Part shown: positions 1-9,584 of the stretch, one piece after another | How the letters are laid out: each line of letters begins with the position of its first letter | Position numbering within the stretch: the first letter of the stretch is position 1 | Assembly: GCF_900102075.1 (NCBI RefSeq) | Contig: NZ_FNAV01000013.1 | Span: 110,777 to 174,776, forward strand | Direction: 5' to 3' | Source: Salipiger thiooxidans | Lineage (GTDB): Bacteria > Pseudomonadota > Alphaproteobacteria > Rhodobacterales > Rhodobacteraceae | Length of the DNA stretch: 64,000 nt | Position numbers and translations under genes: made by a program | Notes under the pieces: generated by a model | The model's database searches: none | What the model was told of the DNA's origin: nothing | Seen by the model: only the letters and a program-made list of their open reading frames with translations

Positions 1-129
1 CTTCATCGTAGAACGCGTCCATTCACCGGGTTTCCGTTAGCGCAACACTTGAGGGCCTTCCGGCCCGCCCTAGCATGGGGTATGACACGCGCAACGGAAT
101 GCCAAGCAATGCCGGGAGGGCAGACGCAG

Positions 130-783
130 ATGAAATTCTTCGTAGATACCGCAGACGTGGACGCGATCCGCGAGCTCAACGAACTGGGCCTCGTGGACGG
201 CGTGACCACCAACCCCTCGCTGATCGCCAAATCCGGCCGTGACATTCTCGAGGTCACCAAGGAGATCTGCGACATGATCGACGGTCCGGTCTCGGCCGAG
301 GTGGTCGCGACCGAATACGAGGCGATGGTCGAGGAAGGCTTCAAGCTGGCCGAGATCGCGCCGAACATCGCGATCAAGGTTCCGCTGACGCTGGACGGCC
401 TGCGCGCCTGCCGCACCTTCAGCGCCGAAGGCAAGATGGTCAACGTGACGCTGTGCTTCTCGGCCAACCAGGCGCTGCTCGCGGCCAAGGCCGGCGCGAC
501 CTACATCTCGCCCTTCGTGGGCCGTCTCGACGACATCAACATCGACGGGCTCGAGCTGATCGCCGACATCCGCACGATCTACGACAACTACGGCTACGAG
601 ACCCAGATCCTCGCGGCCTCGATCCGCTCGGCCAACCACATGTCGGACTGCGCCAAGATCGGCGCCGACGTGGCCACCGCGCCGCCCGCCGTCATCAAGG
701 CGATGGCCAACCACGTGCTGACCGACAAGGGTCTGGCCGCCTTCCTCGCCGACGCGGAAAAGGCGGGCATCAAGATCGTCTGA
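130..783 (+). CDS. tal: Small (TalC/FSA-type) transaldolase
   Basis: The 217-residue protein matches the short decameric transaldolase / fructose-6-phosphate aldolase family, which moves a dihydroxyacetone unit between sugar phosphates in the non-oxidative pentose phosphate pathway in the cytosol. It starts [10 protein letters not shown], has the family motif VTTNPSLI at residues 26-33, and the Schiff-base lysine is expected at K83 in AIKVPLT. Length is normal for the short subfamily. An upstream in-frame extension exists, but the start at 130 has a GGGAGGG ribosome site and matches the family N terminus. A small unknown gene follows after 2 bases, probably cotranscribed. Whether it acts as true transaldolase or as F6P aldolase cannot be told from sequence alone. 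Confidence 0.93.
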   Translation: MKFFVDTADVDAIRELNELGLVDGVTTNPSLIAKSGRDILEVTKEICDMIDGPVSAEVVATEYEAMVEEGFKLAEIAPNIAIKVPLTLDGLRACRTFSAEGKMVNVTLCFSANQALLAAKAGATYISPFVGRLDDINIDGLELIADIRTIYDNYGYETQILAASIRSANHMSDCAKIGADVATAPPAVIKAMANHVLTDKGLAAFLADAEKAGIKIV

Positions 784-785
784 CC

Positions 786-1124
786 ATGGCGCGCAGGGTC
801 CCCGCCCCGGTCCGGCAGATCGACGCCGACCTGAGCCTGCTGGACAAGCGGGCGGTGATCCTCGCGTGGCAGGCCTACCAGCTCGAGATGTGCGACATTC
901 CCGCCGAGCTTTTCGGCGAGGAGCTGGATTTCCACCTCGACTGGTCGCTGAAGGACGGCGATGCCATGGGCGTCCTGTCCCGCTGCCTGCGCGAAGTGCT
1001 GATGTCGCTGCGCGAGGTGGCGGTGCAGGATGCCGAGGAATGGCCGATCCTGCGCGACAGCCTGCGGGCAGCCCTGCCCGAGGCGCTCTTCACCACCCTG
1101 GTCGAAGGTCTGGCACTGGACTGA
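786..1124 (+). CDS. Unknown protein, 112 aa, downstream of transaldolase
   Basis: This gene starts two bases after the transaldolase stop, so the two are probably one transcript. The product begins MARRVPAPVRQ, is acidic and mostly helical by composition, and has no signal peptide or membrane segment. I recognise no domain. It ends shortly before a convergent gene at 1131. Its reality is supported by the tight spacing, the codon use like the neighbours, and an uninterrupted frame; function is unknown. Confidence 0.7.
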   Translation: MARRVPAPVRQIDADLSLLDKRAVILAWQAYQLEMCDIPAELFGEELDFHLDWSLKDGDAMGVLSRCLREVLMSLREVAVQDAEEWPILRDSLRAALPEALFTTLVEGLALD

Positions 1125-1130
1125 CGCCGC

Positions 1131-1973
1131 TCAGACGTTGGGTTCGCCCTGCAGGCCCAGAAGCTTGCGGAACCCGGTCCAGTATCCCGGCAGTTTCGGC
1201 GTCTCGGTCATCCCGGAAATCGCCTCCTCCGCCCAGCGCGGCATCTCGCGCGTGGCGAACTCGCGCCCCCAGTCGAGATAGGCCCGCGCGTGTTCGGGCC
1301 GCAGCCGGCAGGCCGAGCCCACGAGCCCCACGAGCGTCTCCGGGGCCGAATACCATTCGTCCTGGATGCCGGTCACCCGCCGCCGCATCAGCGGCCCGAC
1401 GAGCCGCATCAGCCGCTTTTCAGAGAACAGCAGCAGCATCCGGCCCATCTCGTCGCGCGAGTAGTGGATGAGCGGCGGGAAGGTGTCGTAGAAGACCGCG
1501 ACCCCGGCGACCACCGAGAAATTGCGGATCGATGGGTGAAAGCCGATGCGGGTACCGAAGCGGTCGGCGGCATTCCAGAACCGCGCGATGACCTGCCCCG
1601 CGGCCTCCATCATCTCGAGCGTGGAGGCGAGGTCCTCGACCTGCATCCGCGGCCGCATCAGCGAGGATTCGGGCAGCGCCTCCTGCACCACCACCGGCAC
1701 CCGGCCGTCGTCGGTCTGCAGCAGGTGGAATTCGGTCGCCGGCATCGGCACCCCGGCATCGAGCAGCGCCGCGACGTAATCGTCATGCGCCTTCGCCAGC
1801 CGGTCGAGCGCGGCCTCGTCGCCAAGCCCGCGGTAAACCTTGATCACCCGGTCCGAGAACGGCCCGTCCGCGGGGCGGAACGGGGTGCAGAAATAGCCCA
1901 GCCGCGAGATCGGCTGGCCCTGCGCGGCCTCGTGGCGGCGGATGGTCTCGGCAAGGGCGGCAAGGTCGGTCAT
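1131..1973 (-). CDS. Unknown cytoplasmic protein, 280 aa (possible DUF6206-like)
   Basis: The start at 1973 (MTDLAALAET) is chosen over one 24 bases upstream because an AAGGAG site lies 8-9 bases before it. The protein is soluble with several paired acidic and aromatic patches (for example FWNAADRFGTRIGFHPS in the middle). The general look recalls the DUF6206 group of uncharacterised proteins with a distant kinase-like layout, but I cannot see a complete kinase catalytic loop, so this is only a suggestion. It is convergent with the gene ending at 1124 and lies 41 bases downstream of a ParA-family gene on the same strand, so the two may form a short operon. Confidence 0.7.
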   Translation of the reverse strand: MTDLAALAETIRRHEAAQGQPISRLGYFCTPFRPADGPFSDRVIKVYRGLGDEAALDRLAKAHDDYVAALLDAGVPMPATEFHLLQTDDGRVPVVVQEALPESSLMRPRMQVEDLASTLEMMEAAGQVIARFWNAADRFGTRIGFHPSIRNFSVVAGVAVFYDTFPPLIHYSRDEMGRMLLLFSEKRLMRLVGPLMRRRVTGIQDEWYSAPETLVGLVGSACRLRPEHARAYLDWGREFATREMPRWAEEAISGMTETPKLPGYWTGFRKLLGLQGEPNV

Positions 1974-2014
1974 CGGGGCACTCCTTTTCCGCGGCATCCG
2001 CGGACAGGTTCCCT

Positions 2015-2656
2015 TTACCCGTTCGCCAGGATATCCGCCACCTCTGCGGACAGCGCCTCAACCTCGTCACGCGCCGGGGTCTTGCGCCCCTCCGCCGCGC
2101 TGAGCCCGTGGCCGAAGGCCTCGGCATAGCCCACGCGGTTGGCGAACTGCGACTCGGCGATGCGCGCCTCCATCTTCTGGGCGGCGCCGGCGATCTCTCC
2201 GGACAGGCGGGTGCCGGGACGGGTGCGGTTCATCACCATGAGCACCTCGCGGTTCTCGCGCCGGGCAAGATCGAGCACGCTTTCCGTGGCCCAGAGGTCG
2301 AGATGGCTCATCGAGACCGGCACGATCACCAGATCCGCCACCCGCAACGCCGGGCGCAGGTCGCTGTCGGCCTTGGGCGGCGTGTCGACGATCACCACGT
2401 CGACCCGGTCGGCAAGCTTGCGGCATTCGTAGGTGATGCCCCAGGCGGACGAGGTCGCGAACTCGATGCCTTCGGCGGCCTCGGGGTTCTGCTCGAGACG
2501 GGTCATGAACCAGCGTCCCAGGCTTCCCTGCGGATCGGTGTCGACCAGCGCCACCGTGCGCCCCATTGCCCGGAACCCCACGGCGAGGTTCGCCGATAGC
2601 GTGGTCTTGCCCGAGCCGCCCTTCTGTTGCGCGACGGTGATTACCGAACCTGCCAT
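2015..2656 (-). CDS. Orphan ParA/MinD-family ATPase
   Basis: The 213-residue product has the deviant Walker A motif KGGSGKTT at residues 12-19, Walker A' DTDPQGS, and the Walker B-like VVIVDTPP, which together define the ParA/MinD/Soj group of dimerising P-loop ATPases that position DNA or protein cargo. It is short, like the solitary ParA/MinD-type proteins of alphaproteobacteria, and no ParB gene or parS-like repeats lie beside it. The neighbour downstream (1131-1973) has no recognised function. Cargo is therefore unknown; chromosome partition by the canonical ParAB system is unlikely for this copy. Confidence 0.85.
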   Translation of the reverse strand: MAGSVITVAQQKGGSGKTTLSANLAVGFRAMGRTVALVDTDPQGSLGRWFMTRLEQNPEAAEGIEFATSSAWGITYECRKLADRVDVVIVDTPPKADSDLRPALRVADLVIVPVSMSHLDLWATESVLDLARRENREVLMVMNRTRPGTRLSGEIAGAAQKMEARIAESQFANRVGYAEAFGHGLSAAEGRKTPARDEVEALSAEVADILANG

Positions 2657-2820
2657 GGCGTCCCCTGATTCCCGCTCACGAAGCGGTTACATTCGCATTC
2701 GCAGCATAGGAATTCCTTTGCCCACGTCCAGTGCGCAAGAACGCGGCGGCTCCGCTTACCTTCGTTAACGTCGGATTAACCCTAAATGCGCCACGCTGGT
2801 CCCTCGCGAGGACCCCTGCC

Positions 2821-3513
2821 ATGTGGACCAGACCGCTTCTTGCCGCGCTCTTCCTGCCGCTTCTGGCCGGCGCCGCCGTCGCCGGTGCGTGGCCCCGCGA
2901 AAAGGGGCAGGTGTTCCTCAGCGGGGCGGCGCGGCTGAACTGGCCGCAGGAGCTCGAGCACTGGACCTCCTACGAGCCCACCGGCCAGTATTACACGCTC
3001 TATCTCGAATACGGGCTCACCGACCGCATCACCGTGGGCTTCGACCTCGGGCGCTCGGTCTCGGGGAATGGCAAGAGCGTCGGCTTCCTGCGGCTGCCGG
3101 TGCGCGACAAGGCGGGCGGGCTGAAGATCGCCGCGGAACTCGGGCTCGGCAAGATCGACGGCCACCCGGTGATCCGCCCGGGCCTGTCGTTCGGGCTGGG
3201 ACTCGAGCGAGGCTGGCTGGCGGCGGACGGTTTCGCCGAGATCGCATGGGTCGACGACAGCGACTACATCGCGCCCTTCCTCGGGGTGGATTACAAGCTC
3301 GACCTGACCTGGGGCCGGAACCTCGCCAGGGATCGCAAGCTCATCCTGCAGGTGCAGACCGGCAAGCCCTGGGGCAAGCCCTTCTTCGCCCGCTTCGCCC
3401 CGTCCGTGGTGCTGCCGGTGACCGACGTGTTCTCGGCCGAGCTTGGCGTCACCTGGGGCGCGACAGGCGACAGCTCCATGGGCGTGCTATTAGGGTTCTG
3501 GAGCAGCTTCTGA
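2821..3513 (+). CDS. Probable outer-membrane beta-barrel protein with signal peptide
   Basis: The start at 2821 gives a classical signal peptide (MWTRP, then a leucine/alanine core ending AVAGA). The mature part alternates polar and hydrophobic residues in short strands rich in G, Y, F and L and ends in phenylalanine (GFWSSF), as outer-membrane barrels do. It is 230 aa, divergent from the ParA gene. No enzyme motif is visible. A role as a periplasmic or outer-membrane protein of unknown task is the most I can support. Confidence 0.75.
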   Translation: MWTRPLLAALFLPLLAGAAVAGAWPREKGQVFLSGAARLNWPQELEHWTSYEPTGQYYTLYLEYGLTDRITVGFDLGRSVSGNGKSVGFLRLPVRDKAGGLKIAAELGLGKIDGHPVIRPGLSFGLGLERGWLAADGFAEIAWVDDSDYIAPFLGVDYKLDLTWGRNLARDRKLILQVQTGKPWGKPFFARFAPSVVLPVTDVFSAELGVTWGATGDSSMGVLLGFWSSF

Positions 3514-3551
3514 CCCTTCCGCCCGCCCCGCAGCCGCGCTAGCGTGCCGCC

Positions 3552-4034
3552 ATGACCGATCCCATCCGCCCCACCGACGACGCAGCCCGCGCCCTTGCCC
3601 GCGACCTGATCGAGACCGCCCGCTTCGGCGCGCTCGCGGTCACCGATCCCGACACCGGCCACCCGATGGTGAGCCGCGTCGCGGTGGTGCCGGGCCCCGA
3701 CGGAATGCCGCTGAGTCTCGTCTCGGACCTCGCCTTCCACGCCCGCGCGCTCAAGGCCAACCCCGCCTGCGCGCTGATGGTGGGCGAGCCCGGCCCCAAG
3801 GGCGACCCGCTCACCCACCCGCGCCTCAGCCTGCAGGCACGGGCGGTGTTCGTCCGTCACGGCGCGCCCGGGCACGCGGCACTGGCCGAGCACTTCCTGT
3901 CGCTTCAGCCCAAGGCCAGGCTCTACATCGGTTTCGCGGATTTCTCGCTGCTGCGCTTCGAGGTCACCGGCGCGCACCTGAACGGCGGGTTCGGCAAGGC
4001 CTTCCTCCTGGGCCCCGCCGACCTCGGCGCCTGA
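3552..4034 (+). CDS. HugZ-like pyridoxamine 5'-phosphate oxidase-fold protein
   Basis: The 160-residue protein has the split-barrel flavin/heme-binding layout: an ARDLIETARFGALAV opening, then SRVAVVPGPDG, SDLAFHARALKANPACALMV, and LTHPRLSLQARA. These match the HugZ-type family whose characterised members bind or degrade heme, while others bind FMN. No catalytic residue can be assigned with certainty. It follows the outer-membrane-like gene by 38 bases on the same strand; a shared role in heme or iron handling is possible but not shown. Confidence 0.85.
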   Translation: MTDPIRPTDDAARALARDLIETARFGALAVTDPDTGHPMVSRVAVVPGPDGMPLSLVSDLAFHARALKANPACALMVGEPGPKGDPLTHPRLSLQARAVFVRHGAPGHAALAEHFLSLQPKARLYIGFADFSLLRFEVTGAHLNGGFGKAFLLGPADLGA

Positions 4035-4047
4035 GTCCCAACGGCAA

Positions 4048-4077
4048 GGGACCGGCGTCCCGAAGGACACCGGCCCC
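4048..4077. terminator. Hairpin between convergent genes
   Basis: A 13-position stem with two mismatches and a CGAA loop sits in the 63-base gap between two converging genes (3552-4034 and 4098-6386). There is no clear T run on either strand. Its place suggests a bidirectional terminator. Confidence 0.4.
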
Positions 4078-4097
4078 TGCCACAGACCCCGGCCAGG

Positions 4098-6386
4098 TCA
4101 GTTGTCCATGCGCACCGTCATGGTGATGTCGCCCAGGATGGGCTCGGGCCAGATCACGTGAACCTGGTCCTGCGCCGCGCCTTCACGCGTCGAGGTATAG
4201 GGCATCGCGTGGCTGGTGATGTTGCCCGACGTGCGCGGCCGCGACCGGGTCACGAGGCTGTCGACCTCCATGGCGTAACCGCCGAAGGGCAGCCGGTCCT
4301 CGGTGTCGATCACCCATGTCGTGGCGTGGGTGTTCTGCGCATGCTTCACCGTCAGCGGGTTGGCGCAGCCGTTGTCCACGTTGAGGTAGGTGTTGCTCGA
4401 GACGTAGACGTTGCGCATCGACGACAGGTCGAGCGGCGCGAAGCTGTCGTCCACCCGGTCGACCCGCGCGATGTTGCCCCCCACCGAGCGGAACAGGTTG
4501 CCCGAGACGTTGAGCCCGTTGACCCGGTTGTTCTGGCCGTAGGGCTTCACCACGATGAAGCCGAAATGCGACGCCACGTCCGAGCACAGGAAGACGTTGT
4601 TGGTGATCGAGAGACCCGAGAAGCCGAAGCCCGAGACGAAATCCGGCTCCGGCTCGCGCTCGTTGGTCCACTCGATGAAGCAATTGTCGACGTAATTCCC
4701 CGAGATCGTGGTGTTGGTTGCCTTCACGCACAGCACGATGCCAGCGCTGCGGGTGCCGTTGCCGCTGTCATCGCCCTGAAAGAAGTGGTTGTTGGCAATC
4801 ACCCCGTTCGCCCCCGAGACCACCGCGAAATGGCGGAACTGCGAGGCGCGGTTGTTGCGGATCTTCACGTCGTTGGCGTTGGTGTTGAGCGCCACCGAGT
4901 TGCGGTTCTGGGTCGCGAGTCCGCCCTCGGCGCTGACGAACTGGTTGTGATCCAGAAGCAGGCCCTGGCAGCCCTCGCCGATCGAGGTCACGCAGCGGTC
5001 GGCGGGGCGGTTGAACACGCAGTTGCGGATGACGTTCACGGTGCCCACCGGCGGCAGCATCAGCCCGCTGCAAAGCTCGGAACACTGGAACTCCACGTCC
5101 TCGATCTCGAACTTGTCGAGCCGGGTGAAGCCGCTGAAGTCGAGCATGTAGCGGAAGCGCGTGAAGGTGTAGGTCTGCGTGCCCACCGCGTCCGAGAGCG
5201 GCTGCGACAGGGTCACCGTCTGGGCGCCGACGTTGACCTCGCGCACGTAGATTTCGCGCCCCACCCCGGCGCCGGTCACAAGGCTGCCAACCTCGATATT
5301 GGCCACGTTCGCGACGTTGGTGAGCTGCGACTTGTTGCTCGCCGAATAGGTCGCGACCGAGGTCACGCTGTCGCTGTCCCACCCGTTCGAGGTTTCGGCC
5401 CGGAGCTGGCCGTTGCGCAGCACCCGGCGCTGCGCGTAGTTGTCGCGGTTGTCCACCGCCGCCTGAACGTCGATCGGCCCGGTGAGCGAAACACGGCGCC
5501 CGCAGAGGTCGAAGCTCTCGTGATCGGCGTTGTTCAGCAGCGACTGCAGGCCCTTCTTCAGCGCCAGCTCCTCGTCGTTGCCAAACGCGTCGATATAGGT
5601 CGAGAGGTCGAAACCCTTGGTGAGCGACAGCACCGCGCCGACCGGCATCTGGACCGAGCCCTCGAACTCGACATGGTTCTCGAAGGTCACCGAGCTTGCG
5701 AGATAGTAGCTGCCCGTCGGCACCAGCACCTTGCGCCCATCGGCGGCGGCATCGGCGGCGGTAAAGGCCGCGCTGTCGTCGGTGGAACCATCCCCCAGCG
5801 CCCCGAAATCGCGGACGTCGACCCAGTTCATCATGTCGCGCAGGAAGAGCGAGGTGATGTCCTCGATCTCGATGTCGTCGATCCTGACGATGCCGCCGTT
5901 GGCGCCGGTCAGGTCGAGCCCGAAATGCCCGTAGGCGGGCTCGGTCCCCCAGACCATGTCGACGCCGCCGCGTGCGCCGGTGCCGACGATGGCGCTGACC
6001 TCGGTGACCTCGCCATAGGCCGTAAGCTGCACCGACGGGCCCACGGTCACGAGCCCGGTCACCTCGGTGTCGTTGCTGCGCCCGGCCCAGCCGGCGATGC
6101 GCACCGCGGGCATGGTCCCCGACATGGCCTTCACCCGCACGGTCACGCGCAGGTAGCAGCCGGGGAGGATCGGGGTCTCGCCCATGTAGCGCAACAGCTG
6201 CGTGGCATCGGTCTTCTGCAGTTCGAGACAGCCCGCGAAATCGGCATCCGACGGGACGAAGGCGGCCGTGCCGAGGCTCGCATAGGTGTCGGACCCGGCC
6301 GTTCCATTGCCCCGCGACCAGACTCCAAGCCCCTCGGAGAAGGGTGTCGGCATGAAGACCACGCCATCGGTTACCGCCTTGTTCAT
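4098..6386 (-). CDS. Large right-handed beta-helix (pectate-lyase-3 / tailspike-like) protein
   Basis: The 762-residue product starts at 6386 (MNKAVTDG) with an AGAGGA ribosome site. After an N-terminal domain of about 200 residues comes the segment VDVRDFGALGDGSTDDSAAF, the hallmark start of pectate-lyase-3 type beta-helices in polysaccharide depolymerases and phage tailspikes. The rest is repeats of short strands with asparagine ladders (for example NNVFLCSD and NNHFFQG), typical of parallel beta-helices. There is no evident signal peptide, which is unlike secreted pectinases and more like tailspikes or proteins exported by a type I route. No phage genes flank it. Substrate is unknown. Confidence 0.8.
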   Translation of the reverse strand: MNKAVTDGVVFMPTPFSEGLGVWSRGNGTAGSDTYASLGTAAFVPSDADFAGCLELQKTDATQLLRYMGETPILPGCYLRVTVRVKAMSGTMPAVRIAGWAGRSNDTEVTGLVTVGPSVQLTAYGEVTEVSAIVGTGARGGVDMVWGTEPAYGHFGLDLTGANGGIVRIDDIEIEDITSLFLRDMMNWVDVRDFGALGDGSTDDSAAFTAADAAADGRKVLVPTGSYYLASSVTFENHVEFEGSVQMPVGAVLSLTKGFDLSTYIDAFGNDEELALKKGLQSLLNNADHESFDLCGRRVSLTGPIDVQAAVDNRDNYAQRRVLRNGQLRAETSNGWDSDSVTSVATYSASNKSQLTNVANVANIEVGSLVTGAGVGREIYVREVNVGAQTVTLSQPLSDAVGTQTYTFTRFRYMLDFSGFTRLDKFEIEDVEFQCSELCSGLMLPPVGTVNVIRNCVFNRPADRCVTSIGEGCQGLLLDHNQFVSAEGGLATQNRNSVALNTNANDVKIRNNRASQFRHFAVVSGANGVIANNHFFQGDDSGNGTRSAGIVLCVKATNTTISGNYVDNCFIEWTNEREPEPDFVSGFGFSGLSITNNVFLCSDVASHFGFIVVKPYGQNNRVNGLNVSGNLFRSVGGNIARVDRVDDSFAPLDLSSMRNVYVSSNTYLNVDNGCANPLTVKHAQNTHATTWVIDTEDRLPFGGYAMEVDSLVTRSRPRTSGNITSHAMPYTSTREGAAQDQVHVIWPEPILGDITMTVRMDN

Positions 6387-6538
6387 CCGTTCGATCCTCT
6401 GATTCTGCGCCAGTCCCCGGGGTCGCGGACGCGCTCCGCGTTGACCCCGCGCAGACAGCAGATATCTACGATGTGTTAAGAGGCTCTGCGGCCACCGTGA
6501 CGGTGACCGGACTGTCCGCGCAACGCCCGGAGGAGAAA

Positions 6539-7417
6539 ATGGCCTACCGGATCCTGAAGTCCGACAAGTCCCTGACCACAGCCCTGCGGCGCATCTCGGA
6601 CGAGCAGCTCGGCCGCGCCATCGCCGCGAACGGCCGCCCACCCGAGGAGGCGGACGAGGCGATCCACGACATCCGGAAGCGCTGCAAGAAGCTGCGCGGA
6701 CTGTTCCGGCTGGTCCGGTCGGGCTTCGACGACTACGCCGACGAGACCCGCGCCGTGCGCGACGCCGCCCGGCTGTCCTCGTCGCTGCGGGACGCGGGCG
6801 TGCTGCTCAAGACCTTCGACGCGCTGCTGGCCGAAACCGATCCCGCGCCCTACGCGGTGCTGCGCGAGGTGCTCGGCGGCGAGACAGACGCGGAACTGTT
6901 GCCGGACGAGCTGTCCGAGACGCTGGCAACCCAGCGTCTGGCCCTGAAGGAGATCCACGCCCGCAGCCGCGACTGGAAGGTCCGGGGCGGCACCGGGACC
7001 GTGCTCTATGCAGGCCTTTCGCGGTCCTGGAGCCACGCCGCCCGCGACATGGAGGCCACAGGCTCCGGCGCGACGCCCGAGATCTTCCACGACTGGCGCA
7101 AGCGGGTGAAGGACCACTGGTACCACAGCCGCCTGCTGCAGGGCTTCTGGCCCGCAGGAATCCGCCCCCACCGCAAGGCGGTCAAGGAATTGTCCGAGTT
7201 GCTGGGTCGGTATCAGGATCTGACGGTGTTCCTCGAGAGGCTTGACCAGGCGGACCTGCCGAGCGAGGCCGAGGACATGCGCAGGCGCGCCGTCGCGCGG
7301 CGCGACACACTGGCCTACGAGAGCCGCGCGCTGGGTGCGAAGATCTTTCAGGGAACGCCCGAGGATCTCCCGGACGAATGGGCCCGCCACTGGCGGAAAT
7401 GGGCGTCCTCGCGCTAG
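6539..7417 (+). CDS. CHAD domain protein
   Basis: The start at 6539 follows a GGAGGAG site. The 292 residues form a CHAD domain (conserved histidine alpha-helical domain) with the characteristic basic histidine helices AIHDIRKRCKKLRGLFRLVR near residue 40 and FHDWRKRVKDHWYH near residue 185. CHAD proteins bind inorganic polyphosphate and often sit at polyphosphate granules or beside CYTH phosphatases; no CYTH domain is present here. It is divergent from the beta-helix gene across a gap of about 150 bases. Confidence 0.92.
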   Translation: MAYRILKSDKSLTTALRRISDEQLGRAIAANGRPPEEADEAIHDIRKRCKKLRGLFRLVRSGFDDYADETRAVRDAARLSSSLRDAGVLLKTFDALLAETDPAPYAVLREVLGGETDAELLPDELSETLATQRLALKEIHARSRDWKVRGGTGTVLYAGLSRSWSHAARDMEATGSGATPEIFHDWRKRVKDHWYHSRLLQGFWPAGIRPHRKAVKELSELLGRYQDLTVFLERLDQADLPSEAEDMRRRAVARRDTLAYESRALGAKIFQGTPEDLPDEWARHWRKWASSR

Positions 7418-7423
7418 GCCCTC

Positions 7424-7828
7424 CTAGGCCGAGACCGCAGGGTCCGTGACAAAGCGCACGCCGCCGATGCGCCAGGCACCGTTGATCTGCTCCATCATGT
7501 AGTCGAGAGCGTAAGGCATCCCCTGGCCGTCGCGCACGATGACCCTCTGCCAGAGCGCACCCTCGGTCTGGGACAGCGAGCCGAACTCGACGCTCTGCGG
7601 GTGCCACACCATCGGGTAGCCCTCGCGCACCATCTGACCGAAGCTGTCCGCCGTGCCAAAGAGCCCCTGGATGCCGGGGCTTGCGAACTCGAATGCCGCG
7701 TCGACGTCACCGGTGCGGAAGGCATCCATCTGCCCCCGGATCACACCCTGGATCGCGTCGGCCTCCTGCGCGCCCGCGGGCGCCGCCAGCATCAGCCCGA
7801 CCATAAGTCCGAATAGCAACCTGCGCAT
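7424..7828 (-). CDS. DUF4864 secreted protein
   Basis: The 134-residue product has a signal peptide (MRRLLFGLMVGLMLAAPAGA) followed by a small alpha+beta domain with DAIQGVIRGQMDAFRTGD and AFEFASPGIQGLFG, matching the DUF4864 family (SnoaL/NTF2-like fold). The end YALDYMMEQINGAWRIGGV is the family's C-terminal strand. It is convergent with the CHAD gene. Function is unknown; localisation is probably periplasmic. Confidence 0.85.
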   Translation of the reverse strand: MRRLLFGLMVGLMLAAPAGAQEADAIQGVIRGQMDAFRTGDVDAAFEFASPGIQGLFGTADSFGQMVREGYPMVWHPQSVEFGSLSQTEGALWQRVIVRDGQGMPYALDYMMEQINGAWRIGGVRFVTDPAVSA

Positions 7829-7884
7829 GGCGCCACCTCCTCCTCTGCGAAGGAGATAGCGCCGGCGTGTGGGGCGTCAAAGGC

Positions 7885-9462
7885 TCAGCCGAGCTGGCCC
7901 GCGAGCCCCTGCTCAATGAGGGCAACGGTCTCGTCCACGCCGTAGAGCGCGATGAACCCGCCGAAACGCGGCCCCTGGCTCTGGCCAAGCAGCACCTCGT
8001 AGAGCGCCTTGAACCAGTCGCGCAGGTTCTCGAAGCCGTGCTCCTTGCCGACCGCGAAGACCAGCGTCTGCAGCGCCTCGTCGTCGGCTGGACCATCGTA
8101 GGCACGCAGCCGTGCCGCGAGGTCCTCCATGGCGGCGCGCTCGGTCTCGTCGGGGGCGCGGAAGGACTTCGTGGGCTTCACGAAGTCGTTGTAGTAGCGC
8201 ACCGCAAAGCCCGCGGCATCGTCCATGTCGGGATGGCTCGCCGGGCTCGCCTCGGGGGCGTAGCGGCGGATGAAGCCCCACATCGCGTCCTTGTCCTCGG
8301 CCCCCGCGGCGGAGGCGAGGTTGAGCAGCATCGAGAACGGCACCACCATCTTCGACTCGGGCACGTCGCCGCCGTGGATGTGCCACACCGGGTTCGCAAG
8401 CTGGGCCTTGACGTCCTGATCGGGGAAGGCGCGGAGCTGCTGGTGGTACTCGTCCACCGCCTTGGGGATCACGTCCCACCACAGCCGCTTCGCGGTCTTG
8501 GGCTTCTGGAACATGAAGTAGGACAGCGACTCGGTCGAGGCATAGGTCAGCCACTCATCGATCGACAGCCCGTTGCCCTTGGACTTCGAGATCTTCTGCC
8601 CCTGATCGTCGAGGAACAGTTCGTAGGTGAAGTGCTCGGGCGCACGCACGCCCAGCGTCCGGCAGATGCCGTCGTAGATCGGCGTGTTGGTCGAGTGGTC
8701 CTTGCCGTACATCTCGAAATCGACGCCCAGCGCCGCCCAGCGCGCGCCGAAGTCCGGCTTCCACTGCAGCTTCACCTTGCCGCCGGTCACCGGCAGCGTG
8801 TGCTCGACACCATCATCGTCATCGAAGGTGATGGTGCCGTTGGCGGCGTCCACGTGCTTCATCGGCACATACAGCACCCGGCCGGTCTCGGGGTGGATCG
8901 GCAGGAAGATCGAATAGGTCGAGGCCCGCTCGTCGCGCAGCGACTTCAGCATGATGGCCATGAGTTCGTCATACTTCTCGACGCAGCGCAGCAGGATCTC
9001 GTCGAACTGGCCCGAGGCGTAGAACTCGGTCGCCGAGTAGAACTCGTACTGGAACCCGAAGGTATCGAGGAACCGCCGCAACATGGCATTGTTGTGGTGG
9101 CCGAAGCTTTCGTATTCCTCGAACGGGTCGGGCACGCTGGTCAGCGGGCGCTGCAGGTTCTCCTGCAGCAGCTCCTGGTTCGGCACGTTCTCGGGCACCT
9201 TGCGCATGCCGTCCATGTCGTCCGAGAAACAGATCAGCCGCGTCGGGATGTCCGAGATCAACTCGAAGGCGCGGCGGATCATCGTGGTCCGCGCCACCTC
9301 GCCGAAGGTGCCGATATGCGGCAGGCCCGACGGACCGTAGCCGGTCTCGAACAGCACGTATCCCTTCTCCGGCGCCTTCTTCTCGTAGCGTTTCAGGACG
9401 CGGCGCGCCTCTTCAAAGGGCCAGGCCTTCGAGCTCATCGCGGCTTCGCGCAGATCGGACAT
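7885..9462 (-). CDS. lysK: Lysyl-tRNA synthetase, class I
   Basis: The enzyme charges tRNA-Lys. It is the class I form found in archaea and many alphaproteobacteria rather than the usual bacterial class II LysS. Visible motifs are PHIG (residues 48-51, the HIGH motif) and KISKSKGN near residue 290 (the KMSKS motif), both binding ATP. The length of 525 aa is normal. The start at 9462 (MSDLREAAM) has GGAG 8 bases upstream; a GTG 9 bases earlier is less well placed. A tRNA-Lys(UUU) gene is present at 45811 in the same window. Confidence 0.95.
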   Translation of the reverse strand: MSDLREAAMSSKAWPFEEARRVLKRYEKKAPEKGYVLFETGYGPSGLPHIGTFGEVARTTMIRRAFELISDIPTRLICFSDDMDGMRKVPENVPNQELLQENLQRPLTSVPDPFEEYESFGHHNNAMLRRFLDTFGFQYEFYSATEFYASGQFDEILLRCVEKYDELMAIMLKSLRDERASTYSIFLPIHPETGRVLYVPMKHVDAANGTITFDDDDGVEHTLPVTGGKVKLQWKPDFGARWAALGVDFEMYGKDHSTNTPIYDGICRTLGVRAPEHFTYELFLDDQGQKISKSKGNGLSIDEWLTYASTESLSYFMFQKPKTAKRLWWDVIPKAVDEYHQQLRAFPDQDVKAQLANPVWHIHGGDVPESKMVVPFSMLLNLASAAGAEDKDAMWGFIRRYAPEASPASHPDMDDAAGFAVRYYNDFVKPTKSFRAPDETERAAMEDLAARLRAYDGPADDEALQTLVFAVGKEHGFENLRDWFKALYEVLLGQSQGPRFGGFIALYGVDETVALIEQGLAGQLG

Positions 9463-9584
9463 CCGAAACACTCCATGGGATAACGCCCCGTTTCGCCCGG
9501 GGCAGATGCGAACCGCGTCCTATTGCAGACGCGGTTCGGGGTCAATAAATTGCCCACAACGACACAAATCAAGAAAGAGCAGCC

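Noticed and set aside
70..714. Long antisense frames throughout GC-rich genes, such as 70-714, 4158-6479 and 7867-9483
   Set aside because: They mirror the codon positions of real genes on the other strand and have proteins with repetitive R/G/A/H/V composition and no recognisable domain.
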